Source: Paralcaligenes sp. KSB-10
Lineage (GTDB): Bacteria; Pseudomonadota; Gammaproteobacteria; Burkholderiales; Burkholderiaceae_B
DNA length: 64,000 bases
Direction of reading: 5' to 3'
Assembly (NCBI RefSeq): GCF_021266465.1
Contig: NZ_CP089848.1
Location: 1,922,001-1,986,000, forward strand
Below are positions 53,778-61,832 of the stretch, in pieces; within the stretch, counting starts at the first letter, position 1, and the number at the start of each line of letters is the position of its first letter. The position numbers and the translations under genes are program-made. The notes under the pieces are model-generated. The model saw only the letters and a list, made by a program, of their open reading frames with translations, did no database searches and had not been told where the DNA came from.

Positions 53778-54017
53778 AACGCGAGCCGCAGGGTGGGCGG
53801 TGCAGTGCAGTCCGGCGGTAGTCCAGCGCCGGGTGCTGACGAAGGGAAGGCGGGGGCTTTCGGCGGGCCCTGTCTGAACGGAGCCGCGCCAGCGGCGCAG
53901 TGAGTTGGCCCGACGCCCGCCTGGACGAGGCAGACCCGGGCAGTCGGGGCGCGCAAGCGCCACGACCGCTGGACGTGCCGGACTGCACTGCACCGCCCAC
54001 CCTGCGGCGTCTTAATA
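53778..54017 (-). repeat. modular inverted-repeat element, copy B
   Basis: A perfect 32-bp inverted repeat (53785-53816 and 53977-54008) encloses a 160-bp core. The arm begins GCCGCAGGGTGG and ends GTGCAGTCCGGC, so it shares with copy A only the GCCG start and CCGGC end. On the minus strand the core runs parallel to copy A, including the stretch beginning CTCGTCCAGGCGGGCGTC, and the outer flanks are again AAGAC and TCGCGTT. GTCCAGCG next to the arms extends the pairing inward. The 785 bp between 53363 and 54147 contain only these two copies and AT-richer spacer without a recognisable gene. Confidence 0.85.
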
Positions 54018-54147
54018 GAATTAACCGCCGCCTACACAGCAAACGCAGCAACGCACCGTCCAAAGCCACTACTCAAGCCTAAAAACAGCTCAAAACAAAA
54101 GTCACTGAAACGCGTCCAGCCCCGCATACACTCGAAGCAAAAATGCG

Positions 54148-55644
54148 CTAGACACGTAGCAACTGTGCATCGATCACGCGCGAAAGAATATTGAATGCCG
54201 GGCCAATTTCGTCAACAGGCACTCCTGCGTAGCCGAGCAGCAAACCTTTTTTCGCACTGCCGGCCTTCAGATAATAATTACTCAGAGGCCGCACCACCAC
54301 TCCCGCCTCAAAAGCCTCGCGCGTTACCCGATGATCGTCTACGTAATCGGGCAGAGCCAGCACCAGATGCAGGCCCGCATGCTCGCCCACAATATCGAGC
54401 GCGTCGCCATAACGGCCTGCGATCGCACCAATCAGACAAGTGCGGCGCCCGGCGTACAGATTGCGCACCCGCCTGATATGCGAAGTCAGATAACCTTCAC
54501 GGATGAATTCCGCCAGCACCGACTGCGTCATCAACTGCCCCTCTCGATAAAGCTCGGCGACCGCTCCCGAGAACGCCTCGGCCAGACCGTCGGGAACGAC
54601 CAGATAACCCACGCGCAAGCCCGGAAACAAAGTCTTGCTGAAACTTCCCGCATACAGCACCAGCCCCGCGTCATCGAGTCCCTGCAATGACGGCAAGGGG
54701 CGGCTGCCAAAGCGGAACTCGCTATCGTAATCGTCTTCGATGATCCAGCACCCGTTTTGCCGCGCATATTCCAGCAACATCCGGCGTCGCGCAAGGCTCA
54801 TGACCATCCCCAGCGGATATTGATGCGAAGGCGTCACGACGATCAATCTGGGGGGCGTCGCAAAATCGGCCGCCGTCGGACACATGCCCTCCTGATCCAC
54901 ACTGATCGGTACCGCTTTCAAGCCGGACGACAGCACCAGGTTGCGTACGCCCCAATACGAAGGCTCCTCGATCCAGACCACATCCCCCACCTGGCACAAC
55001 AAACGTGTCGCCACATCGATTGCCTGATGTATCCCGGTGGTCATGACGACCTGACGGGCGGTGCTGTTGACCGAACGCGCGCTGCTCAAATATTCCGAAA
55101 TCGCCTGCCTCAGAGGCTCGTAACCGCCGGCGGGCGCATAACTCATCAGCGCGGGCGCGGCACGGCGCCACTGTTTGTTCTGTATACGCACCCAGGCCTT
55201 GAGAGGAAATTCCGACACGTCCGGAATGCCGGGCATGAACGCACCTATCTGCCGATTCGAAAATCCAAGCCGATCCATCAAGTGCTGCCCGCGCTTGGAC
55301 AGCCCACGGTTCAAAGGCTGCGCCTGGGTGCCGGTCTCCCCGCTCGCCTTGTCGAGAGGATCGTCGATAAGGTCCTGGCTCAGATCGGCAACATGCGTAC
55401 CGCGGCCGGTCGCCGCATTGACATAGCCTTCGATGGCCAGTTGCTCATACACCTGAATAACCGTATTGCGCGCAATGGCCAGGTCGACCGCCAGATTGCG
55501 GGACGACGGCAGCCGCGCCCCGGCCGTCAGGCGCCCGTCGAGAATCACGCGGCGAATCAATCGATACAGTTGCCGATAGGCGGGCTCGCCGGCTTCGGCA
55601 TCCAGCCTCTGTTGCAACCAGTCCGCCAGAATGAAGGATTCCAT
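54148..55644 (-). CDS. gabR: MocR/GabR-type regulator
   Basis: The 498-residue protein has an N-terminal GntR winged helix (about 20-85; SSRNLAVDLAIARNTVIQVY) and a C-terminal aminotransferase-like domain with PLP lysine K337 in YAGSFSKTLFPGLRVGY and D304/D305 in EDDYDSEFRFG. In GabR the PLP domain reacts with GABA and switches on gabT and gabD. Here it is divergent from gabT with 103 bp between the starts, the classic layout. Two TGGCTCT repeats 23 bp apart lie in this gap and may be its sites. It is the second MocR protein in the window; the other, tauR, stands with taurine genes. I use the symbol by context. Confidence 0.8.
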   Translation of the reverse strand: MESFILADWLQQRLDAEAGEPAYRQLYRLIRRVILDGRLTAGARLPSSRNLAVDLAIARNTVIQVYEQLAIEGYVNAATGRGTHVADLSQDLIDDPLDKASGETGTQAQPLNRGLSKRGQHLMDRLGFSNRQIGAFMPGIPDVSEFPLKAWVRIQNKQWRRAAPALMSYAPAGGYEPLRQAISEYLSSARSVNSTARQVVMTTGIHQAIDVATRLLCQVGDVVWIEEPSYWGVRNLVLSSGLKAVPISVDQEGMCPTAADFATPPRLIVVTPSHQYPLGMVMSLARRRMLLEYARQNGCWIIEDDYDSEFRFGSRPLPSLQGLDDAGLVLYAGSFSKTLFPGLRVGYLVVPDGLAEAFSGAVAELYREGQLMTQSVLAEFIREGYLTSHIRRVRNLYAGRRTCLIGAIAGRYGDALDIVGEHAGLHLVLALPDYVDDHRVTREAFEAGVVVRPLSNYYLKAGSAKKGLLLGYAGVPVDEIGPAFNILSRVIDAQLLRV

Positions 55645-55647
55645 AAT

Positions 55648-55705
55648 TGGCTCTATAAAATTTGCCAGAATGGCTCTGGATTGTAGACCATAGTGTCGCT
55701 ATAGT
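55648..55705 (+). promoter_or_regulatory. gabR-gabT divergent control region with TGGCTCT direct repeats
   Basis: TGGCTCT occurs at 55648-55654 and again at 55671-55677 in the same direction, 23 bp apart or about two helical turns. MocR proteins often bind direct repeats of this spacing. A -10-like TATAGT follows at 55700-55705 towards gabT, with no good -35, as expected for an activated promoter. Confidence 0.45.
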
Positions 55706-55747
55706 AATCGCTAGCGCACCACCCCATCGAGATAAGCGGATACGATC

Positions 55748-57022
55748 ATGAGCAACCAGACCTGGCAGGAAAGAAAATCGGCAGCCATCCCGAACGGGAT
55801 AGGAATCATGTGCGATTTTTACGTACAGCGCGCGCTGAATGCAGAAATCTGGGATATCGAAGGACGCCGGTATATCGATTTCGCGGCCGGCATTGCCGTC
55901 GCCAACACGGGCCACTGCCATCCAAAAATCGTTGCGGCAGTCCAGCAGCAGGCAAGCCAATTCACGCATACCGCCTTCCAGATCTCCCCTTATTCCTCAT
56001 ATGTCGAGCTGGCCGAAAAAGTCAATCGGGCAGCGCCGGGAAATCACAAAAAGAAAACCGCCTTTTTTACCACCGGTGCCGAAGCCGTCGAAAACGCCAT
56101 CAAGATAGCCCGGGCGGCCACTGGCCGCACCGGCATCATTGCCTTTTCAGGCGCGTTTCATGGGCGCACGTTCATGGGCATGGCCCTGACCGGTAAAGTG
56201 GCGCCCTACAAGCTGGGGTTCGGCCCTTTCCCCGGCGAGATCTATCACGCTCCTTTCCCCAATGCACTGCATGGCGTCAGTTCGCAGGATTCGCTGGACG
56301 CCATTGAAGCGCTGTTCAAAACAGACATCGACCCCAAACGGGTCGCCGCGATTATCCTGGAGCCGGTACAGGGAGAAGGCGGTTTCTATGTGGCCCCCTT
56401 CGAATTCATCCGGGGCTTGCGCGCCTTGTGCGACAAACACGGCATATTGCTGATCGCCGATGAGGTGCAAACGGGCTTTGGCCGCACCGGAAAAATGTTC
56501 GCCATTGAATACAGCGGCGTCATTCCAGACCTCATGACCATGGCCAAGAGCCTGGCAGGCGGCATGCCGCTATCGGGCGTATGCGGCAAAGCTGAAATCA
56601 TGGATGCGCCGGTTCCTGGCGCGCTGGGGGGCACCTACGCAGGCAATCCCCTGGCGCTGGCCTCCGCGCTGGCCGTCCTGGATATTATCGAAGACGAGCA
56701 GCTTCTTGCCCGAGCCAATGCGAGCGGCGAAAAATTGCGGGCAAGCCTGCGGGCGCTGCAGGCCATCACCCCTGAAATAGCCGATATCCGAGGATTGGGG
56801 GCTATGATAGCCGTTGAATTCAAGCACGCGGACTCCGGCAAACCCAATCCGGAGTTTGCCGGCCGGGTACAAAAAAATGCGCTGAAAAACGGGCTGATTC
56901 TGCTAACGTGCGGAATATACGGAAACGTCATCCGTTTTCTGTTTCCGCTGACCATCCCCGATCAGCTTCTCGACGAAGGGCTGCTCATTCTTGCCGACGC
57001 AGTCAAGTCATCCCGGGCATGA
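55748..57022 (+). CDS. gabT: 4-aminobutyrate aminotransferase
   Basis: The 424-residue class III aminotransferase has its PLP lysine at K267 in TMAKSLAGGMPLSG and the family signature ILLIADEVQTGFGRTGKMFA just before it. The N-terminal substrate-binding region with IDFAAGIAVANTGHCHP is of the GabT type. It transfers the amino group of GABA to 2-oxoglutarate, giving succinate semialdehyde, the substrate of GabD at 4768. The gene is divergent from the GabR-like regulator and is followed after 54 bp by a polyamine-type ABC transporter, so the five genes probably respond to the same amine. Putrescine or 5-aminovalerate are possible alternative substrates. Confidence 0.93.
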   Translation: MSNQTWQERKSAAIPNGIGIMCDFYVQRALNAEIWDIEGRRYIDFAAGIAVANTGHCHPKIVAAVQQQASQFTHTAFQISPYSSYVELAEKVNRAAPGNHKKKTAFFTTGAEAVENAIKIARAATGRTGIIAFSGAFHGRTFMGMALTGKVAPYKLGFGPFPGEIYHAPFPNALHGVSSQDSLDAIEALFKTDIDPKRVAAIILEPVQGEGGFYVAPFEFIRGLRALCDKHGILLIADEVQTGFGRTGKMFAIEYSGVIPDLMTMAKSLAGGMPLSGVCGKAEIMDAPVPGALGGTYAGNPLALASALAVLDIIEDEQLLARANASGEKLRASLRALQAITPEIADIRGLGAMIAVEFKHADSGKPNPEFAGRVQKNALKNGLILLTCGIYGNVIRFLFPLTIPDQLLDEGLLILADAVKSSRA

Positions 57023-57076
57023 CCGGAGCGCAGCCGGGACTTTTGTTAATCCATTATTAGCGAGTGCGAAACTATT

Positions 57077-58180
57077 TTGGCTCAAACAAATCCAGAACCC
57101 CTAGTCAGCTTCCAGAGCGTCCAGAAGTCCTATGACGGCGTGAACCTCGTCGTCAAAAACCTGGACCTGGACATCTATCCAGGAGAGTTCCTGTCCCTGC
57201 TGGGGCCCTCCGGCTCGGGCAAGACTACGTGCCTGATGATGCTGGCCGGCTTCGAATTTCCGACCAGCGGCGATATTTTTCTGGATCGGCAGCGCCTCAA
57301 CAATGTACCGCCGCACAAGCGCAACATAGGCATGGTTTTCCAGAACTATGCCCTGTTTCCGCACATGACCGTTGAGAAAAACCTCGAGTACCCTCTCAAT
57401 GTGCGCAAGGTCCCCGCGGCCCAGCGGGCCAGCCGCATCGACGACGCCCTGTCTATGGTGCAAATGAATGCCTTCGCCAAGCGCTACCCGGCCCAGTTGT
57501 CGGGTGGCCAGCAGCAACGCATTGCCCTGGCGCGCGCCCTGGTATTCGAACCCAAGCTGGTGCTCATGGACGAGCCCCTGGGCGCATTGGACAAACAGCT
57601 GCGGGAACATATGCAGCTGGAGCTCAAGGCCCTGCACAAGAAGCTGGGCATCACATTCGTCTACGTCACTCACGATCAAAGCGAAGCCCTGACCATGTCG
57701 GATCGCGTCGCCGTTTTCGACCAGGGGATCATCCAGCAAATATCGCCTGTGAATACACTGTACGAGTCGCCTTGCAACCGATTTGTGGCCGGATTCGTCG
57801 GTGACTGCAATCAGTTCGAAGGCGTAGTCCAGGCAAGCTCCGATGGCCGCTGTGTCGTGCATCTGGGCAATGGCACGGCCATTACCGGACTCAACATCGG
57901 CCAGGCACAGGTTGGCGCGCCCTGCATAGTTGCGATGCGACCGGAACGGATACGCATTGTCAGCGGCCAGGCCAGTCCGGACACCAACCTGATCCGCGCC
58001 ACGGCGCTCGATCAGGTTTATTTTGGAGATCACGTGCGGCTGCGATGCAGCATTCCGCAAGCCTCTCCCTTTTTTGTCAAGCTACCGCTCAGTGACAGTA
58101 GCTCGATTCAATCCGTTGCCGCCGGCAGCGACATTCTGCTCCACGTCCCTCCCGAGCACGTCCGAGCATTCACTCCCTAG
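57077..58180 (+). CDS. ABC transporter ATP-binding protein, PotA-like
   Basis: The 367-residue protein starts at a TTG (57077), for which no better codon is available before the conserved VSFQSVQKSYDG. Walker A is GPSGSGKT (43-50), the signature LSGGQQQ at 141-147, and Walker B LVLMDEP at 161-167. The C-terminal 120 residues are a TOBE_2 domain, typical of spermidine/putrescine and iron importers of the PotA/FbpC group. It forms an importer with the three genes that follow. The position after gabT suggests GABA, putrescine or a similar amine as substrate. The rare start codon and weak ribosome-binding site may keep its level low. Confidence 0.88.
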   Translation: MAQTNPEPLVSFQSVQKSYDGVNLVVKNLDLDIYPGEFLSLLGPSGSGKTTCLMMLAGFEFPTSGDIFLDRQRLNNVPPHKRNIGMVFQNYALFPHMTVEKNLEYPLNVRKVPAAQRASRIDDALSMVQMNAFAKRYPAQLSGGQQQRIALARALVFEPKLVLMDEPLGALDKQLREHMQLELKALHKKLGITFVYVTHDQSEALTMSDRVAVFDQGIIQQISPVNTLYESPCNRFVAGFVGDCNQFEGVVQASSDGRCVVHLGNGTAITGLNIGQAQVGAPCIVAMRPERIRIVSGQASPDTNLIRATALDQVYFGDHVRLRCSIPQASPFFVKLPLSDSSSIQSVAAGSDILLHVPPEHVRAFTP

Positions 58181-58218
58181 TTCTTCCCATTCCAATTTAA
58201 AAACCACGGAGACAACTT

Positions 58219-59265
58219 ATGAATACCCATAAAATACTGTGCGCCCTGAGCCTGGCATCGGCCATGATGGCCCTGGGTTCCGGCGTGGCCAGCGCGCGCG
58301 ATCTCACCGTCGTCAATTTCGGCGGCGCCAACGGCGATGCCCAGGACGCCGCGTTCATCAAGCCTCTGGAAAAACAGACCGGCAAAAAAATCATCACCGT
58401 TGCCTATAACGGCGAACAGGCCAAAGTCAAAGCCATGGTCGAAACTCACAATGTCGTGTGGGATGCCGTTGAAGTCGAAACCGGAGATCTGGGCCGCGGC
58501 TGCGATGAAGGCCTGTACGAAAAGCTCGACTGGTCAAAAATAGGCAACAAGGCGGACTACGTGCCGGAAGCCATACGCGACTGCGGCGTGGGGGCCTTCG
58601 TATGGTCGACCGCCTTGGCCTACAACGCCAAAACCCTGAAAACAGCGCCTAAAAGCTGGGCCGATTTCTGGGACGTGAAAAAATTCCCCGGCAAACGCGG
58701 CATGCGCAAAGGCGCCCACTACAACCTGGAATTCGCTCTGATGGCGGACGGCGTCGCCCCCAAGGATGTCTACAAAGTACTGAGCACGCCCGAAGGCGTA
58801 GACCGCGCTTTCAAGAAGCTCGACCAGCTAAAGCCCAACATTCAGTGGTGGGAAGCAGGCGCGCAACCTCCGCAAATGCTGGCTGCCGGCGACGTGGTAA
58901 TGTCTACAGCCTATAACGGCCGCATCGACGCCGCGCAACGTGAAGGACAACCGCTGCAGGTCGTCTGGAACCAGAGCATCTACGACCTGGACTACTGGGT
59001 CATCCCCACCGGCACACCCAACAAGGCGGCCGCTGAAAAATTCATCAGCTTCGCCACGTCCACCGGACCTCAAATTGCCTACGCCCAGCATATTGCCTAC
59101 GGACCCGTAAACAAACAGGCCATCGGCAAACTCGACTCCAAGACCCTGGCCAATCTGCCCAACTCGCCCGAAAACGGCAAGAACGCCTTGTTCTCCGACA
59201 ATTCGTTCTGGACCGACCATGGCGAAGAACTGGATCAGCGCTTCACCGCCTGGGCGGCCCGCTAG
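58219..59265 (+). CDS. periplasmic solute-binding protein, PotD/PotF-like
   Basis: The protein has 348 residues and starts at ATG 58219 behind GGAGA. A signal peptide of about 26 residues (ILCALSLASAMMALGSGVASA) precedes the mature start DLTVVNFGGANGDAQ. The body follows the SBP_bac_8 pattern, with WDAVEVETGDLGRGCDEGL and MSTAYNGRIDAAQREGQPL. It binds the substrate for the PotA-like ATPase and the two permeases. The close relatives are annotated for putrescine, spermidine or unknown amines; aspartates typical for amine binding cannot be assigned with confidence. The gene is 38 bp after the ATPase gene. Confidence 0.88.
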   Translation: MNTHKILCALSLASAMMALGSGVASARDLTVVNFGGANGDAQDAAFIKPLEKQTGKKIITVAYNGEQAKVKAMVETHNVVWDAVEVETGDLGRGCDEGLYEKLDWSKIGNKADYVPEAIRDCGVGAFVWSTALAYNAKTLKTAPKSWADFWDVKKFPGKRGMRKGAHYNLEFALMADGVAPKDVYKVLSTPEGVDRAFKKLDQLKPNIQWWEAGAQPPQMLAAGDVVMSTAYNGRIDAAQREGQPLQVVWNQSIYDLDYWVIPTGTPNKAAAEKFISFATSTGPQIAYAQHIAYGPVNKQAIGKLDSKTLANLPNSPENGKNALFSDNSFWTDHGEELDQRFTAWAAR

Positions 59266-59341
59266 GACCTGACCGTCTCTTAAAAACCTGGCGTTCCTCT
59301 TGCCGTTCGCGGCGGGAGACGCCATCCAGGCAAACTCAGCG

Positions 59342-60598
59342 ATGACAGCGACGATTACAAACAACGATGCGCATGCAATCAGGCATGCCATGCGGGCCGC
59401 CGAACGCAAACGGAAATGGCGCGCGTTCTTTCTGGTCGCCCCCCTGGCCCTGTTCCTGCTGGTCATTTTCGTCATACCTATCGGCGCCCTGCTCCAGCGC
59501 GCCGTCGAAAATCCGGAAGTCATCGCCACACTGCCCAAAACCCTGGAAACGCTGAAGGGCTGGGACGGCAGCACTGCCCCGAGCGATGCCGCCTATGCCG
59601 CGCTGGCGGCAGACCTGGGCAAGGCCAAAGGATCAAGCGCCGCCGGCGGCCTCGCCCGCAGGCTCAATTACGAGATCCCGGGCTACCGTTCGCTGATTTT
59701 CAAAACCATACGCCGCATGCCTCTGACGGGGCCGGACGGCAAGACACTGAGCGACGCGGATATCCGCACCCGTCTCATCCAGATCGACAAACACTGGTCG
59801 GAGCTGCCATTTTGGCAGGCGATCGCCAGCAACAATACGGCGTATTCTCCGTACTACCTGCTCGCTTCTCTCGACCTGAAGCAAAACGCCAAGGGCGATA
59901 TCGTCAGGGCTCCGGCGGGCACATCGGCATTCCTGGATATATTCGGCCGCACATTCCTGATCAGCGCCGTGGTAACCATACTGACACTGATCCTGGGCTT
60001 CCCGCTGGCCTACTGGATCACGACACTGTCCAAACGCCGGGCAAACCTGGTCATCATCTGCATACTGATCCCCTTCTGGACCTCGGTGCTGGTGCGTATT
60101 GCCGCCTGGATCGTGCTGTTGCAGCGCCAGGGCCTCGTCAACAAGGCGCTTATAAGCACAGGCATTACCGATGCCCCCATCGCCTTGCTGTTCAACCGGG
60201 TCGGTGTATATATCGCCATGACCCACATCTTGCTGCCCTTTATGATCCTGCCCATATTCAGCGTGATGCAGTCCGTACCCAATACCTGTCAGCGCGCGGC
60301 GATTTCCCTGGGCAGTCATCCCTTTGCGGCATTCTGGCGCGTGTATGTGCCGCAAACCTATCCAGGCATAGGCGCCGGAACGCTCCTGGTCTTCATCATC
60401 GCCATCGGCTACTACATCACCCCCGCCCTGCTGGGTGGAGCCAGCGACCAGATGATCAGCTACTACGTTGCCTACTTCACCAATCAAACCATCAACTGGG
60501 GCATGGCCAGCGCGCTGGGCTTCATCCTGCTGATCGGCACATTGCTGCTGTACTCGCTGTACCGCAGGCTGTCGGGCCGGGAACTGGGGCTAGGCTGA
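59342..60598 (+). CDS. ABC transporter permease, PotB-like, with a large inserted loop
   Basis: From ATG 59342 the protein has 418 residues, over 100 longer than PotB. The first transmembrane segment (FFLVAPLALFLLVIFVIPIG) is at about 31-52. Then comes a polar stretch of roughly 140 residues before the next segments, which begin near 200 (FLISAVVTILTLILGFPLAYWI). The inserted part, facing the periplasm by topology, contains PLTGPDGKTLSDADIRTRL and looks folded rather than repetitive. The rest has the usual five further segments and the coupling loop AAISLGSHPFAAFWRVYVPQ. Similar insertions occur in some PotB-like permeases of betaproteobacteria. It joins the PotC-like gene one base later. Confidence 0.85.
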   Translation: MTATITNNDAHAIRHAMRAAERKRKWRAFFLVAPLALFLLVIFVIPIGALLQRAVENPEVIATLPKTLETLKGWDGSTAPSDAAYAALAADLGKAKGSSAAGGLARRLNYEIPGYRSLIFKTIRRMPLTGPDGKTLSDADIRTRLIQIDKHWSELPFWQAIASNNTAYSPYYLLASLDLKQNAKGDIVRAPAGTSAFLDIFGRTFLISAVVTILTLILGFPLAYWITTLSKRRANLVIICILIPFWTSVLVRIAAWIVLLQRQGLVNKALISTGITDAPIALLFNRVGVYIAMTHILLPFMILPIFSVMQSVPNTCQRAAISLGSHPFAAFWRVYVPQTYPGIGAGTLLVFIIAIGYYITPALLGGASDQMISYYVAYFTNQTINWGMASALGFILLIGTLLLYSLYRRLSGRELGLG

Positions 60599-60599
60599 C

Positions 60600-61460
60600 A
60601 TGGAAAAAATCCGCTCTCTCAAATTCCCGCCCTACACATCCAGGGTGGAGCGTGCGTGGCACTACGGCCATCGCCTGATTTGCCTGCTGATCCTGGTTTT
60701 CCTGCTGCTGCCCATACTGGTGATGATTCCGCTGTCTTTCAGCGACAGCACATTGCTGCTCTACCCCATCCAGTCGTTCTCGTTCAAATGGTATAGCGCA
60801 CTGTTTCATTCGGACGACTGGATCCGCGCCGCCAAAAACAGTTTTATCGTCGCGCCATCGGCCACGCTGATCGCCACCGTGCTGGGCACGCTGGCCGCCG
60901 CCGGCCTGCACCGTATCGAATTTCACGGCAAGGGATTGCTCATGGCAGTCCTGATTTCACCCATGATCGTTCCGCTAGTGGTGGTGGGCGTCGGGATCTA
61001 TCTGTTTTTTGCACCTTACGGGCTTGTCAACAACTACAGCGGGCTGATTCTGGCGCATGCGGCGCTCGGTGCTCCTTTTGTTCTCACCACCGTCACGGCC
61101 ACCCTGCAAGGCTTCAACGATAATCTGATACGAGCCAGCTACAGCCTGGGCGCCAATCCGCTGCGCACGTTTTTCAAAATCACACTGCCCATTATTGCGC
61201 CTGGCGTGATCGCCGGCGCCCTGTTTGCATTTGCCACGTCCTTCGATGAAATCGTGGTAACCCTTTTTCTGGCAGGGCCCGAGCAAGCTACCCTGCCGCG
61301 CCAGATGTTCACCGGCATACGCGAAAACATCAGCCCCATCATCGCCGCCGTGGCCACCATACTGATCATCTTCTCGACCGCCCTGCTGCTCACCCTGGAG
61401 TGGTTGCGCGGACGCGCCCAGGCCAAGACCGTCGCCAGCGGCGGCACTCCAGGGCACTGA
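60600..61460 (+). CDS. ABC transporter permease, PotC-like
   Basis: The 286-residue permease starts one base after the PotB-like gene ends. About six transmembrane segments are visible, the first being LICLLILVFLLLPILVMIPLSF near residue 25. The EAA-type coupling loop is seen at IRASYSLGANPLRTFFKITLP near 180. With the PotB-like protein it forms the heterodimeric channel. It is the last gene of the unit and converges on the dehydratase pseudogene; only seven bases separate the two stop codons. No terminator is obvious at this junction. Confidence 0.9.
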   Translation: MEKIRSLKFPPYTSRVERAWHYGHRLICLLILVFLLLPILVMIPLSFSDSTLLLYPIQSFSFKWYSALFHSDDWIRAAKNSFIVAPSATLIATVLGTLAAAGLHRIEFHGKGLLMAVLISPMIVPLVVVGVGIYLFFAPYGLVNNYSGLILAHAALGAPFVLTTVTATLQGFNDNLIRASYSLGANPLRTFFKITLPIIAPGVIAGALFAFATSFDEIVVTLFLAGPEQATLPRQMFTGIRENISPIIAAVATILIIFSTALLLTLEWLRGRAQAKTVASGGTPGH

Positions 61461-61467
61461 TAAAGCG

Positions 61468-61832
61468 TCAATAGATATCGGGGTCCGGAATATCGCCTGC
61501 CCGGGCCAGCAGTTCAAAATCACACCCCAGATTGGCCTGGCTGACTTGCTGGGCAAACAAGGCTCCATAGCCACGCGCATACTTCGGCGCGGGCGGAGCC
61601 CAGGCCCAGGACTTCGGCGGCACTGGTCATGGCCGAGGCCGTGCCCATCGTCATGCAATGACCCGGCGAACGCGAAATGCCCTGCTCTATTTCACCCCAC
61701 TGTTGTGCAGTGATGTTGCCAGCCCGCAATTCCGTCCAATATTTGAATTTGCGCCAGGCGCGACCGGTGGCCAAAGGTGCGCATGCCTTCGGCGGCCAGC
61801 CAGCGGGCGCTTCTGAGCGGGGTATTTTTCAT
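61468..61832 (-). pseudogene. remnant of an IlvD/Edd-family dehydratase
   Basis: The minus strand preserves three pieces of a dihydroxy-acid/sugar-acid dehydratase. An N-terminus starts at ATG 61832 (MKNTPLRSARW and TFGHRSR). A central block in another frame contains YWTELRAGNITAQQWGEIEQ and PGHCMTMGTASAM, which are strong family motifs with an Fe-S-ligand-type cysteine. A C-terminal piece reads RGYGALFAQQVSQANLGCDFELL and ends at TGA 61468. The intact enzyme has about 570-600 residues; only about 120 codons remain, with two large deletions and frame changes. Its ATG overlaps the stop of the upstream UxuA-like gene (ATGA), so it was once the next gene of that operon. Confidence 0.85.

Noticed and set aside
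53640-54069. Open frames of 60-97 codons over repeat copy B on both strands
   Set aside because: They follow the repeat structure, including the palindromic arms, are rich in R, A, P and G, and lack start signals. I treat them as by-products of the GC-rich repeat.
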